Source of the DNA: Rhodobiaceae bacterium
GTDB taxonomy: Bacteria; Pseudomonadota; Alphaproteobacteria; RS24
Length of the DNA stretch: 64,000 nucleotides
NCBI GenBank assembly: GCA_018673175.1
Contig: JABHDF010000013.1
Location: forward strand, 1-64,000
Direction: 5' to 3'
In this document: positions 39,951-50,612 of the stretch, in pieces
How the letters are laid out: every line of letters begins with the position of its first letter
Position numbering within the stretch: position 1 is the stretch's first letter
Program-made: the position numbers and the translations under genes
The notes under the pieces: model-generated
Database searches by the model: none
Seen by the model: only the letters and a program-made list of their open reading frames with translations
Told to the model about the DNA's origin: nothing

Positions 39951-41761
39951 TTCACCCAAATCGGAGATGAATAAGCGCGTTCTTGGAGGGTCGCATCTAC
40001 ATCCGGGCGTGGCGCGACACCTGCGCGCAAAGCATCCCAACTCGACCAACGACAGCTCGGGTTCTCTAGCACACGCACATAATAAAACGCCTGCTGACCG
40101 GAGGTATACTCGGGGTCGCGCCATGTTGTTTTCAGCTCATTGGCCGAGGTTTTGGCCGACGCTCGGCAGGTTTTCACATCCACTTTGGCGCCATTGTTCG
40201 GGCAGCGGTGCTTGGCATTGGGCGATTTTGCGCCCGCACAGGCCACATCAAACACTTTCTCGGCGCTCGACCCATCGGCTTTCACCCAGCCTTTGACGAT
40301 TTGCAACCGTTGCAACCCTTGCGAACGAGCATCGCGCATCGCCCAGAGCAAAAACTCCGGCGACTGGTTTTTATCCAAACTCAAATCGCTGCCCATGGAG
40401 ACGCCTTGGCGATAGGCCCGCTCGACCATATTGGCGCGTTTGAGGATACGGCGTTCGAAATTATCCGACGCAAAGAAGCGCAATTTCATCCTTGGGCCCG
40501 TGGTCGCATAGGTTTCTTTGCGGCGCATGGCGTCAAAAATATCGCCGCGCGTATTGCTATCGGCCCAAACGGCGGCCAGACCCGAAGCGCTCCAGGTTTG
40601 GAAATTATTTTCATTGTAAAGGCTGCCATCTTTATTCGGCTTATCAAGCGGCACAGAACCCCGCAATTTCGCGTTGCTATCGACCAGTCCAACTTTCGAC
40701 CAATAATTATCTTCTTCAAAAGCGCCCGCCCCCACATGGGTGTCGGAGGCGCCGATGAGGCCAAACTTATAAGGGTTGCCTTTGCCTTGAGCCGCCATCT
40801 CTAGGCCACGGCGATAGGCTTGGCGCACATAAGAGCCATCCGCTTTGCTGGGCACCCAAGCGCCGATGCGAAACGGCATGGTTTCAAAATCAGCATATTC
40901 ATCGTTCGGGGAGAGTAATGGATGGGTCTCGCTATCGCCTTTCACTTGCGTCACTTCCACAATCGGCTCATTGCGCATACGGGCTTTGGCATAAGCCATA
41001 TCCATCGGGCTGCCATCCCATTTTGTGGTTTGGAACATCAGACCATTGGAGCCGTTGGAATTATGCGGCACAGCCAAGCTATCCATGCCCTTGGCGCGCA
41101 ACTTATCCATCCATTTCCAAAGGTCTTCCGGATTGGGCGACATAATGCGGCTAAACGGCAGAGTGGGCGCTTGGTCGCCACGGAAGAACACATTGCGGTG
41201 CAGGTTTTGGTTTTTCGGGCCAGAGGTAAACTCATAGCCGATGAGCGTGGTGAATTTGCCCGGATCATTGTGGCGATTGGCACTGGCGATAATCTCGCTC
41301 CAGGCCGATTTCATCACGTCGACATCGACCAAATCATCTGGCTTGCCGCTTTTGTTTAAATAGGGGAAGAGTTTTTGAAAGGCGTTCAAGCGCTCCACAG
41401 CGCTTTTGGCCTTGCGCATTTCCAGCGATATCGGGTGTTTAGAAACCTTCAATTTCGGGTTGTGCATGGCGGGCAACATGCCCAGATAAATCGCATGGTC
41501 GGTGACCGACTGAAAATCTAAGGGCTCGCTGAGCGTCATATCAAAACCAGCGGGATGTTTAATGGTTTCGCCTTTGGCAAACCGATAAGCATCTTCGGGC
41601 GAATTGCGATTGCCAAAAATATACGCATCAAAGGACATAACGGTATGCAAATGCGTTTCGCCGAATAAAACCTCTCGATTTTGCCGATTTTCGGCTGAAT
41701 TGGCCCCTATTGGAGCGGCCAGAAGCGCCAATAAAAGCGCTAGTTTGCTTGATTTACCCAT
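39947..41761 (-). CDS. DUF3604-family secreted protein
   Basis: [52 protein letters not shown] and [34 protein letters not shown]-type motifs. Confidence 0.88.
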   Translation of the reverse strand: [604 protein letters not shown]

Positions 41762-41922
41762 GAAATTTCTCCCAACGAAAGCTTTGAGACAAGTTTAATG
41801 AAAAATTAAACATCCGTCCTGTAAAATCTTACGTATAGACCAATGAGCGATCTCCTCAGATCCCATTATCTACCCCCCCGGCGTTTCTCCCACGTCGGCG
41901 GTTTTTTCTTTCTAGAGTAGGC

Positions 41923-42795
41923 TTAAAGCGCCATTTTCATCAGATGATAAGCGATCGAAGCGGCGGTAAAATCCGACACGCTTTGGCCCTCTATCGGCGC
42001 CAGCTCGACGATATCTATGCCCACACAGCGCCGCCCGACCAGCGTGCTCTCAATCAAATCTAACGCCTGATAAAACCCGAGGCCGCCCGGCACAGGCGTG
42101 CCCGTCGCGGGTATCACCGAGGGGTCAAGGCCATCGACATCAAAAGTCACATAAATATTTTTTGGAAAATCATCGGGCAAAGTCACGCTGGCGGTTTGCG
42201 CGCGCACAAGGTCTGGTCCATCGAAAGTAATCACGCCATGCGCACGCCGCGCCGCCTCTTCTTCTTCGGCCAAGGCGCGCACCCCAAAAGATGCCATGGG
42301 CAAGCCTTCGGCGGCCAGCAAGTTCATGACGCTGGCGTGGGAATGTTTATGCCCCTGATAGGCATCGCGAAAATCGGCATGGGCATCTATATGAACCAAG
42401 CCGATGGGGCCAGCGCCCGCATCTGTTAAGCCATCGACAACGCCCATCACGGCGCCATAGCTTATGGAATGCTCGCCGCCCAAGGTTACCGGCACATGGC
42501 CTCGCGCGCTTATCTCTCGCGTGCGCGTGCGCAACTCATTCATGACCTGCTCAATGGGCTGGTCGCAATCGACCGCAGGATGGGTGAAAATACCTTCCGC
42601 ACACGGCGTTTTTCCAGCCACCAAACGTTCTAATTGTTGGCTGGCTTCGAGTATCGCTTGCGGGCCTCGCGCCGCGCCTGTGCCGTAAGACACTGTGGCT
42701 TCGAGCCCGCACGGCACAACTTCAAAGCGCGCGGTGGCCATCGTGTTCTCCGTGGCGCTTAATTCTTCGCCTAGGAATTGGGGTATCTGGCTCAT
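41923..42795 (-). CDS. speB: Agmatinase (ureohydrolase family)
   Basis: LGGEHSISYG, HIDAHADFRDAYQGHKHSHASVM and VTFDVDGLDPSVIPATGTPVPGGL. Confidence 0.92.
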   Translation of the reverse strand: MSQIPQFLGEELSATENTMATARFEVVPCGLEATVSYGTGAARGPQAILEASQQLERLVAGKTPCAEGIFTHPAVDCDQPIEQVMNELRTRTREISARGHVPVTLGGEHSISYGAVMGVVDGLTDAGAGPIGLVHIDAHADFRDAYQGHKHSHASVMNLLAAEGLPMASFGVRALAEEEEAARRAHGVITFDGPDLVRAQTASVTLPDDFPKNIYVTFDVDGLDPSVIPATGTPVPGGLGFYQALDLIESTLVGRRCVGIDIVELAPIEGQSVSDFTAASIAYHLMKMAL

Positions 42796-42805
42796 ATATA
42801 TCGGC

Positions 42806-43975
42806 TCACGAAAGACGGGTTTCAAAATCACCATAGTCGAATTGTTTCACTAGGCGTAGCGCATCGCTGTCGCTATTCCAAATGGCAATCGACGGCAAGG
42901 CAATACCGTTAAACGTGGAGGTTTTGACCATCGAATAATGTGCCTGATCGAGAAACGCCATTCGGTCTCCCGCCTGCGGCACGGCATCAAACGCATACGT
43001 GCCGATCACATCGCCGGCCAAACAGCTCGGCCCCCCCAAAACCACTGGCTGGCCGCCAGACGTTGGCTCGCCCAATAAAGCAGGCCGATACGGCGCTTCC
43101 AAAACATCGGGCATATGGCAGGTGGCCGAAATATCAACAATCGCAATCGGCCCCTGGTTTTGGGCCACGTCCAACACTTCGCCAACCAGAATGCCTGCAT
43201 CAAAGGCCACGCTGGTGCCAAGCTCCAAATAGATTTGCACGTCCAAATCCTCGCGCAAACGGGTCAGCAAATGCACAAGTCCATCGCGGTCATAATCAGG
43301 CCGCGTGATGAGGTGGCCGCCGCCGAGGTTCAGCCATTTCAGTTGGTCTTTATGGGCGTGTAAAAACGGCTCTATCGCCTCTATCGTGCGTGCCAAAGGC
43401 GCAAAGCCCTGCTCGCATAGGGTGTGCATGTGCAGCCCCGTAACGCTGGCCGGCAGCTCTACGATTTGCGATATCGGCTGCCCCAATCGAGAGCCGGCCG
43501 CGCAAGGGTCGTATTTTTCGACTTCGCCTTCCGAATGCTCGGGGTTGATGCGCAACCCCACCGAGGCGCCGGCTTGTTGCGCTTGCGCCTCGAAACGCGC
43601 CACCTGCGCCGCACTGTTAAAAACAATATGATCTGAAAGGCTGGCAATTTCATCGAACTCAGAGGCTTTGAAAGCGGGCGCATAGCTGGTCAATTGACCG
43701 CCGTAATGGCTTTGCGCCAATTGCGCCTCCCATAGACCCGACGCGCAGGTGCCCGATAAATACGCACGCACCAAAGGCGCCAGGGACCACATGGAAAACG
43801 CCTTCAGCGCCAGCAAAATCTCTGCGCCGGAGGCTTTGGAAACTGCTTGTAGAATTTCTAGGTTGTGACGCAAAGCCACTTCGTCGACGACGAAACAAGG
43901 CGAAGGCACGCGCGATAAATCAAACTGCGCGAAACGTCCCGCGCCCGTCGATTGTGTTTGCATGACCCCGCTCAA
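42806..43975 (-). CDS. nspC: Carboxynorspermidine/carboxyspermidine decarboxylase
   Basis: VPSPCFVVDEVALRHNLEIL, LLALKAFSMWSLAPLVR, LRINPEHSEGEVEKYDPCAAGSRLG and FLDQAHYSMVKTSTFNG. Confidence 0.92.
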   Translation of the reverse strand: MSGVMQTQSTGAGRFAQFDLSRVPSPCFVVDEVALRHNLEILQAVSKASGAEILLALKAFSMWSLAPLVRAYLSGTCASGLWEAQLAQSHYGGQLTSYAPAFKASEFDEIASLSDHIVFNSAAQVARFEAQAQQAGASVGLRINPEHSEGEVEKYDPCAAGSRLGQPISQIVELPASVTGLHMHTLCEQGFAPLARTIEAIEPFLHAHKDQLKWLNLGGGHLITRPDYDRDGLVHLLTRLREDLDVQIYLELGTSVAFDAGILVGEVLDVAQNQGPIAIVDISATCHMPDVLEAPYRPALLGEPTSGGQPVVLGGPSCLAGDVIGTYAFDAVPQAGDRMAFLDQAHYSMVKTSTFNGIALPSIAIWNSDSDALRLVKQFDYGDFETRLS

Positions 43976-43982
43976 AGCGACC

Positions 43983-45188
43983 TCAAAAGCTCAAGGGAGC
44001 GTCTAGCTCCACATGTTGCCACGGCAAGCCATGTTGGGTGAGCATAGCCATAAACGGGTCTGGGTCGAGCTGTTCGAGGTTGAACACGCCGGGCTGCATC
44101 CATGTGCCATCCAACATCAGGGCGGCGCCAATCATCGCGGGCACGCCCGTGGTATAGCTGACCGCTTGGCTGCCCACTTCCGCAAAACACGCCTCATGGT
44201 CGCAATTATTATACAGATAGACCGTGCGCTCGGCCCCCTCATGTTGGCCGCTAACGATATTGCCGATGCAGGTTTTCCCGCTGGTGGTTTTGCCCAAATC
44301 GCCGGGGTCTGGCAGTACGGCTTTTAAAAACTGCAAAGGCACAATTTCTTTGCCCTCAAAAAGCACTGGCTCAATGGCGGTCATACCGACGTTTTGCAGC
44401 ACTTCCAAATGGGTCAAGTAAGCCTCGCCAAAGGTCATCCAAAAACGCGCGCGTTCTATTTCAGGATAATGTTTCGATAAGGATTCCAGCTCCTCGTGAT
44501 ACATCAAATACATATTGCGCTCGCCAACTTCGGGAAACGCATAGGCTTGCTTATGCGCTAAAGCTGGGCTTTCGACCCATGCCCCTTTGGCCCAATGGCG
44601 CGCAGGTGCGGTGATTTCGCGGATGTTTATTTCCGGATTAAAATTCGTCGCAAAGGCCTGGCCATGGTCGCCGCCATTGCAATCGAGAATATCCAGCGTC
44701 TTCATATCCGATACCAAATGCTTTTGAATATAGGCCGTGAACACATTGGTTACGCCGGGGTCGAAGCCCGAGCCAAGAAGCGCCATCAGGCCTTTTTCGG
44801 CAAACCGGTCTTGATAGGCCCATTGCCAGTGATATTCGAACTTGGCTTCGTCGCGCGGCTCATAATTGGCTGTGTCCAAATAATGCACACCGGTCGCCAA
44901 ACAGGCATCCATAATCGCCAAATCCTGATACGGCAGGGCCAGATTGACCACAAGGTCGGGCTGGGTTTTTTCGATGAGCGCGGTGGTTTCCATCACATTA
45001 TCGGCATCCACTTGCGCGATATGTATCTCGCGCCCCAGACGTTCCGCCACAGCTTTTTGAATGGCTTCGCAAGACGACAGACGCCGCGAGGCCAGAGTGA
45101 TTTTTGTAAATCGCTCGCCCAACATGGCCATTTTATGAACCGCGACCGAGCCCACACCGCCCGCACCAATTACCAATACATGAGACAT
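43983..45188 (-). CDS. Carboxynorspermidine/carboxyspermidine synthase (saccharopine dehydrogenase family)
   Basis: VLVIGAGGVGSVAVHKMA, HYLDTANYEPRDEAKFEYHWQWAY and GSGFDPGVTNVFTAYIQKH. Confidence 0.92.
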   Translation of the reverse strand: MSHVLVIGAGGVGSVAVHKMAMLGERFTKITLASRRLSSCEAIQKAVAERLGREIHIAQVDADNVMETTALIEKTQPDLVVNLALPYQDLAIMDACLATGVHYLDTANYEPRDEAKFEYHWQWAYQDRFAEKGLMALLGSGFDPGVTNVFTAYIQKHLVSDMKTLDILDCNGGDHGQAFATNFNPEINIREITAPARHWAKGAWVESPALAHKQAYAFPEVGERNMYLMYHEELESLSKHYPEIERARFWMTFGEAYLTHLEVLQNVGMTAIEPVLFEGKEIVPLQFLKAVLPDPGDLGKTTSGKTCIGNIVSGQHEGAERTVYLYNNCDHEACFAEVGSQAVSYTTGVPAMIGAALMLDGTWMQPGVFNLEQLDPDPFMAMLTQHGLPWQHVELDAPLSF

Positions 45189-45206
45189 AAGTGTCGCCCC
45201 CTCACT

Positions 45207-47135
45207 CTAGCGTTCGAAATAAGTATAGCCGTTGATGCTATCTTTAAAGGCCGTAATCATTTCCAGCCGCTCGCGAGGGCTTAGCTTGCCCGCCCGAACC
45301 GCGCTTTCTACGGTTTTTTTGAAATTATTCACCATCAAACGCGGGTCATATTCCACGTAAGACAAGACTTCAGAAATCGTGTCGCCATCTTGCTCGTGCA
45401 TCAGTTCAAACGAGCCATCATCGCGCAACTCGATGGTCACCACATTGGTGTCGCCAAACAGATTGTGCAGATCGCCCAATGTTTCTTGATAGGCACCAAC
45501 AAAAAAGACGCCGAGATAATAATCTTCCGCGGCGCGCAAATCATGCACCGGCAGCGTGTTCGACACGCCATCGCCCAGCACGAATTTATCAATCTTGCCG
45601 TCACTATCGCAGGTGATATCCGACAAAATCGCGCGCCGACGCGGTTTTTCATTGAGCCGATGCAGCGGTGCAATCGGGTGAATTTGGTCAATGGCCCAAA
45701 CATCTGGCAGGCTTTGGAACAACGAGAAATTGCCATGCAGAATATCCGCCGTCTGCTCCATGGCTTTCCCCATTTCCTCGTTTTCCATATCGCTATCGGC
45801 CAACATGGTTTTGATACGGCTCATCATATATAAATGAATGCGCTCGGCTTTGGCGGTTTCGCGCAAAGACACTTGCCCGCTTTTCAACAGCGCGCGCATT
45901 TCATTGCGATAATAAACCAAATCGTTCCAGGCCTCGTTCACCCGCTCGGGCGTCAAATAGTCTTCCACCGCCAGCATAGATTTTAAAAGCGTATGGTCGT
46001 CTTCGGCGCCTACCACCGGGTCTGTGCTGTCAAATTGGGTGGCTTCCAAAACATTAAACAACAACATCGAGCTTTGCGCGACACACGCACGCCCGCTTTC
46101 CGTGATGATCACCGGATGGGGCGCGTCGGCCTCATCCATGGCGTATTTCACGGTTTCGACGATGTTGAGGCAATATTCTTTAAGCGTATAATTGGTCGAG
46201 TTTTCGGTCGCGCGATGCTCGCCCGTATAATCGACGCCGAGCCCGCCGCCCAAATCGAGAAACTCTAACGGCGCGCCTTCTTTGCGCAGTTCCAAATAAA
46301 ATCGACAGGCTTCCTGCGCCGCCATGCGGATTTCAATGATATTGGGCACTTGGCTACCCAAATGACAATGTTGCAATTTCAGACAATCGAGAAACCCATC
46401 GGCGCGCAGAGCATCCACAACATCCATCACTTGCGCGATGGTCATGCCAAAGGTCGACCGATCGCCAGACGAGGCGGCCCAATTGCCGCTGACTTCATGG
46501 GTTAATTTAATGCGTATGCCCAATTGCGGGCGCAGCTTCATGCGTTTGGCCACGGCCAAAACCAAGTCCAGCTCGCGCGGACTTTCCAAAACAAGGAATG
46601 TATTAAACCCAAGCTGCAAAGACATCAGCGCCAGTTGGATGAATTCTTCGTCTTTCACCCCATTGCAAATCAGCGCGCTTTCGCTGCCCTGATTATGCGC
46701 CATGGCAATCAGCAGCTCGGCCTTCGAGCCGACTTCAAAGCCAAAACTATGGCGCTCGCCATAAGCGACAATGCGGTCGATAACTTGCGCCTGCTGGTTC
46801 ACTTTAATCGGGAAAACACCTTTATAGCTGCCGTGATACTCAAGCTCGGTTATCGCGCTATTGAAGGCATCGTTAATTTGGTCGATGCGCCAGCGGATAA
46901 AATCTGCCACGCGCAGCAAAACCGGCGCGGAGATGCCACGTTGCTCGAGATTATCAATCACCGACATTAAGTCCGTCGGCACCGCTTCCGGGCGGGACGG
47001 GTGCAAGAGGCCGATATGTCCATTGTCCAAAACGGTGATCAGCCCCTCGCCCCAACGCGACACGCCATAGAGCGCATCGGCGTCGCGCGATGCGTTGTTT
47101 TCAGGCAGGTTTGTAAGGTTTTCAGCTTCCGACAT
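45207..47135 (-). CDS. speA: Biosynthetic arginine decarboxylase
   Basis: GVFPIKVNQQAQVIDRIVAYG, LGGGLGVDYTGEH and ITESGRACVAQSSMLLFNVLE; start at MSEAENLTN. Confidence 0.95.
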   Translation of the reverse strand: MSEAENLTNLPENNASRDADALYGVSRWGEGLITVLDNGHIGLLHPSRPEAVPTDLMSVIDNLEQRGISAPVLLRVADFIRWRIDQINDAFNSAITELEYHGSYKGVFPIKVNQQAQVIDRIVAYGERHSFGFEVGSKAELLIAMAHNQGSESALICNGVKDEEFIQLALMSLQLGFNTFLVLESPRELDLVLAVAKRMKLRPQLGIRIKLTHEVSGNWAASSGDRSTFGMTIAQVMDVVDALRADGFLDCLKLQHCHLGSQVPNIIEIRMAAQEACRFYLELRKEGAPLEFLDLGGGLGVDYTGEHRATENSTNYTLKEYCLNIVETVKYAMDEADAPHPVIITESGRACVAQSSMLLFNVLEATQFDSTDPVVGAEDDHTLLKSMLAVEDYLTPERVNEAWNDLVYYRNEMRALLKSGQVSLRETAKAERIHLYMMSRIKTMLADSDMENEEMGKAMEQTADILHGNFSLFQSLPDVWAIDQIHPIAPLHRLNEKPRRRAILSDITCDSDGKIDKFVLGDGVSNTLPVHDLRAAEDYYLGVFFVGAYQETLGDLHNLFGDTNVVTIELRDDGSFELMHEQDGDTISEVLSYVEYDPRLMVNNFKKTVESAVRAGKLSPRERLEMITAFKDSINGYTYFER

Positions 47136-47234
47136 ATCATCCTCGAAAATGGCTAAATCTGCGGCGTGATTAGACCCTTTCCAAGGCACTGTAAAGCAAT
47201 ATATTGTACGCCTAGACTAGAGCCTTCGAGGATT

Positions 47235-47507
47235 ATGACCAACACCAAACGCTATCTCACCAACTGCTATGTTTACCTGCTGCAAACCTGCGACGAGGGG
47301 CTTGCCAAGTCCTATGTCGGCTGGACGGTGGACCTCGACAAAAGACTGGCCGCGCATAATGATGGCAGCGGCGCCAAAGCCACACGAGGGCGGCAATGGC
47401 GACTGGTGCATAGCGAGGTTTTCACCACACGCGGGGCGGCGATGTCGCGCGAATATCAGTTAAAAAAAGACCGCGTCGAAAGACAAAAAATATTAAACGG
47501 CCAATAG
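47235..47507 (+). CDS. GIY-YIG nuclease domain protein (YhbQ/UPF0213-like)
   Basis: CYVYLLQTCDEGLAKSYVGWTVDLDKRLAAHNDGSGAKATRGRQWRLVHSE. Confidence 0.92.
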   Translation: MTNTKRYLTNCYVYLLQTCDEGLAKSYVGWTVDLDKRLAAHNDGSGAKATRGRQWRLVHSEVFTTRGAAMSREYQLKKDRVERQKILNGQ

Positions 47508-47532
47508 AGGCAAACCCGAAAGAGTAAAATTG

Positions 47533-48327
47533 ATGAAAACCTATAGCGACATCATGGGCGCGTTTTTGGCCACTGGCCCAGAGTATGTGGCCGATCTACC
47601 CGACAATTGGAAACAAGGCCGCACCGCCTTTGGCGGTCTGACCACCGCCCTTTTGGCCGCCGCCATCCAGCAAGACACCCCCGAGCTGCCGCCTTTGCGC
47701 ACCGCGCAGATTAACTTCATCGGCCCCGCCATCGACGCGCTCAGCGTCTCGCATAAATTACTGCGCCAAGGCAAAAACAATGTCACATTTTCGGCCGAAT
47801 TAAACAGCCCAATCGGCGCTGGCACGCACGGCCATTTCACCTATGGCGTCACCCGCGAGTTGCCGCGCGAGATAGATTATCCGCTCAAAGCCATCGACAA
47901 AAAGCCTGAGGACGTAGAAACTTTTTTCCCCGCCCATAAAGACGCGCCCAGTTTTTTACAAAACCTAGACCGGCGTCTTATCTCCGGCCCGCGCTTCATG
48001 GAAGGCTCGGATCATCCAGATATTTTAATGTGGGCGCGCCTCACCGACCCGATGAGTTGGGACAAAGGGTTGCTGCCCCTTCTGGTGCTGGCCGATACGC
48101 CGCCCGCCGCCCTAACCTTCTTTGATGGGCCCGTACGCGCGCTCAGTTCGATGAATTGGAATATTAATTTCCTCACCGATAAAATCGAAACCGAAGACGG
48201 CTGGTGGCTCATGCGCTCGGCCACGCGCTATGTGCGCGACGGCTATAGCTCGCAACTGACCCAAGTTTGGAACAGCGAAGGCCGCCGCGTCATGGATGCC
48301 ATGCAGCTGCAAGCGGTCTTCGTTTAG
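47533..48327 (+). CDS. Thioesterase family protein (TesB-like hotdog)
   Basis: RTAFGGLTTALLAAAI, LRTAQINFIGP; C-terminal SMNWNINFLTD, GWWLMRSATRYVRDGYSSQ. Confidence 0.85.
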   Translation: MKTYSDIMGAFLATGPEYVADLPDNWKQGRTAFGGLTTALLAAAIQQDTPELPPLRTAQINFIGPAIDALSVSHKLLRQGKNNVTFSAELNSPIGAGTHGHFTYGVTRELPREIDYPLKAIDKKPEDVETFFPAHKDAPSFLQNLDRRLISGPRFMEGSDHPDILMWARLTDPMSWDKGLLPLLVLADTPPAALTFFDGPVRALSSMNWNINFLTDKIETEDGWWLMRSATRYVRDGYSSQLTQVWNSEGRRVMDAMQLQAVFV

Positions 48328-48338
48328 CGCCGAACGGC

Positions 48339-49538
48339 TTACAGGCCGAGGACGAATTTCGAGATAATGCCTTTTTGCACTTCTGTCGTTCCGCCAAAAA
48401 TGGTCGAGGCGCGGTTGAACAACATCGTGTGCGTCATCATCGGCGCTTGCGAGCGGTAATTGGGTTCATTATCGCTGGCCGTGGGCGCAAACTCGCTATC
48501 GTAAAAAATGCTCGATTCATTGCCCAACATATCATAGGCCAAATCGCCCATATCTTGCTGCAACTCCGTGCCCAAGGCTTTCATCGGCAGCGGCAAAATA
48601 AGCCCCTCGCCAGAGCCTTCTTCGGCAAATAAAGCCCTGTTTTCCAAGGTTTCTAACGCTGCGGCGCGCACGCTTAATTCGGCGTGGCGGCGTTCAAACG
48701 CATCTGCTTGATAGCTTTCCGCTGCGGTTTCATTAAGATAGTCATGGACGTTTTTAAGGTTCTCTAGCCCATTGCGGATCATGCCCGTGCCGGCAATGCC
48801 TGCGCGTTCATTGCCCAACAAAAACTTGGCATAGGTCCAGCCTTCATTTTCTTCGCCAACCAAATTGCTAGCCGGCACGCGAACATCGGTGAAATAAACT
48901 TCGTTCAGGTGATGGGCGCCATCAATGGTATAAATCGGCTTCACTTCAATGCCCGGCGAGTTCATGTCGATGAGCAAGAACGAGATACCCTGCTGCGGCT
49001 TGCCTTCATTGCTGGTGCGCACGAGGCAGAAAATCCACTCGGCCCAATGCGCCAAAGTCGTCCAGATTTTTTGACCATTCACAACATAGTCATCGCCATC
49101 GCGCTCGGCTGTGGTGCGCAGACTGGCCAAATCGGAGCCCGAACCTGGCTCGGAATAGCCTTGGCACCAATTGATAGATCCATCCAAAATCGACGGCAAG
49201 TGTTGCGCTTTCAGCTCTGGCGAGCCAAAGGCACAAATGACGGGGCCAACCATGGTAATGCCAAAAGGCGATTGATGCGGGCTTTGCGCGCGCGCAGCTT
49301 CGGCTTGGAAAATGGCTTTTTGCGGATCGCTCCACGTCGTGCCGCCATCTTCTAGCGGCCAACCGACGGCGCCCCATCCTTTTTCATGAAGCTGGCTTTG
49401 CCACCAGCTGGTTTCTTCTTTGGTTTGGGTAATCAGCGTTTTACCCTTCATGTCGTGGCCTTCCGGCAACACGGTTTCAAACCAATCGCGGACTTCTTTT
49501 TGAAAGACAAGTTCTTCAGGTTTTAGCTCGAGATCCAT
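48339..49538 (-). CDS. Acyl-CoA dehydrogenase
   Basis: CQGYSEPGSGSDLASLRTTAERDGDDYVVNGQKIWTT and terminal RASTIFGGTTEVQKGIISK. Confidence 0.93.
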   Translation of the reverse strand: MDLELKPEELVFQKEVRDWFETVLPEGHDMKGKTLITQTKEETSWWQSQLHEKGWGAVGWPLEDGGTTWSDPQKAIFQAEAARAQSPHQSPFGITMVGPVICAFGSPELKAQHLPSILDGSINWCQGYSEPGSGSDLASLRTTAERDGDDYVVNGQKIWTTLAHWAEWIFCLVRTSNEGKPQQGISFLLIDMNSPGIEVKPIYTIDGAHHLNEVYFTDVRVPASNLVGEENEGWTYAKFLLGNERAGIAGTGMIRNGLENLKNVHDYLNETAAESYQADAFERRHAELSVRAAALETLENRALFAEEGSGEGLILPLPMKALGTELQQDMGDLAYDMLGNESSIFYDSEFAPTASDNEPNYRSQAPMMTHTMLFNRASTIFGGTTEVQKGIISKFVLGL

Positions 49539-49553
49539 TGTATCGCTCCAGTA

Positions 49554-50558
49554 CTATACAGCCGATGGGCATTTATGTGCCGCCATTGGCTCAAGGCCAA
49601 GGCGGGCGAATAATTCATTGTCTTTAGATAAATTCGGGTTGCTGGTCGTCAACAGCTCTTCCCCGACAAAAATTGAATTGGCGCCAGCAAGGAAACATAG
49701 GGCCTGCGTCTCATCCGACATCCATTCGCGGCCCGCCGACAGGCGCACCACAGATTTTGGCATCATGATGCGCGCCACCGCAATGCACCGAACAAAGTCA
49801 ATGCCATCCACCGGGGCCGCTTCGCCCAAAGGCGTGCCATCAATGGGGATGAGCATATTAATCGGCACAGATTGCGGTTGCGGGTTTAAGTTCGCCAGCG
49901 TCATCAACATAGACGCGCGGTCGCCGACTTCTTCGCCGAGGCCCAAAATACCGCCAGCACAAACATTAATGCCCGCATCTTGAACGTGCGAGATGGTCTC
50001 CAAGCGGTCTTCAAATGTACGCGTGGTGATAATCTCGCCGTAAAACTCTTGCGAGGTATCGACGTTGTGATTGTAATAATCGAGGCCAGCTTCTTTCAAT
50101 TGGGCAGCTTGTTCGGGCGATAACATGCCCAAAGTCATGCACGTTTCCATGCCCATAGAGCGCACCCCTTGAATCATCTCGATGATGGCGCCCATGTCGC
50201 GGTCTTTGGGGCTGCGCCAGGCTGCGCCCATGCAATAGCGCGAGGCGCCAGCATTTTTGGCGCGCTCTGCGCCTTCCAGCACCTCTTGCACTTGCATCAT
50301 TTTGGTGGCTTTCAGGCCTGTATCAAATTTGGCGCTTTGGCTACAATAGTTGCAGTCTTCCGGGCAGCCACCGGTTTTGATCGACAGCAAAGTGCTTTTT
50401 TGCACTTCATTGGCATCGAACCATTGGCGATGCACCGTTTGCGCCTGAAACAAGAGATCATTAAACGGCAGCGCAAACAGCGCCTCTACTTCGTCGCGCA
50501 CCCAACTATGGCGGGGTTGCACGGGCGCAGGGGTTTGGGTGGCGGCAAGCTGGGTCAT
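49554..50558 (-). CDS. bioB: Biotin synthase
   Basis: [30 protein letters not shown] and [25 protein letters not shown]. Confidence 0.97.
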   Translation of the reverse strand: MTQLAATQTPAPVQPRHSWVRDEVEALFALPFNDLLFQAQTVHRQWFDANEVQKSTLLSIKTGGCPEDCNYCSQSAKFDTGLKATKMMQVQEVLEGAERAKNAGASRYCMGAAWRSPKDRDMGAIIEMIQGVRSMGMETCMTLGMLSPEQAAQLKEAGLDYYNHNVDTSQEFYGEIITTRTFEDRLETISHVQDAGINVCAGGILGLGEEVGDRASMLMTLANLNPQPQSVPINMLIPIDGTPLGEAAPVDGIDFVRCIAVARIMMPKSVVRLSAGREWMSDETQALCFLAGANSIFVGEELLTTSNPNLSKDNELFARLGLEPMAAHKCPSAV

Positions 50559-50612
50559 AACATTCCTGAAAAACAAGCAAAAATAAGTTTTGCGATGCGA
50601 TGACTTAGCAAA

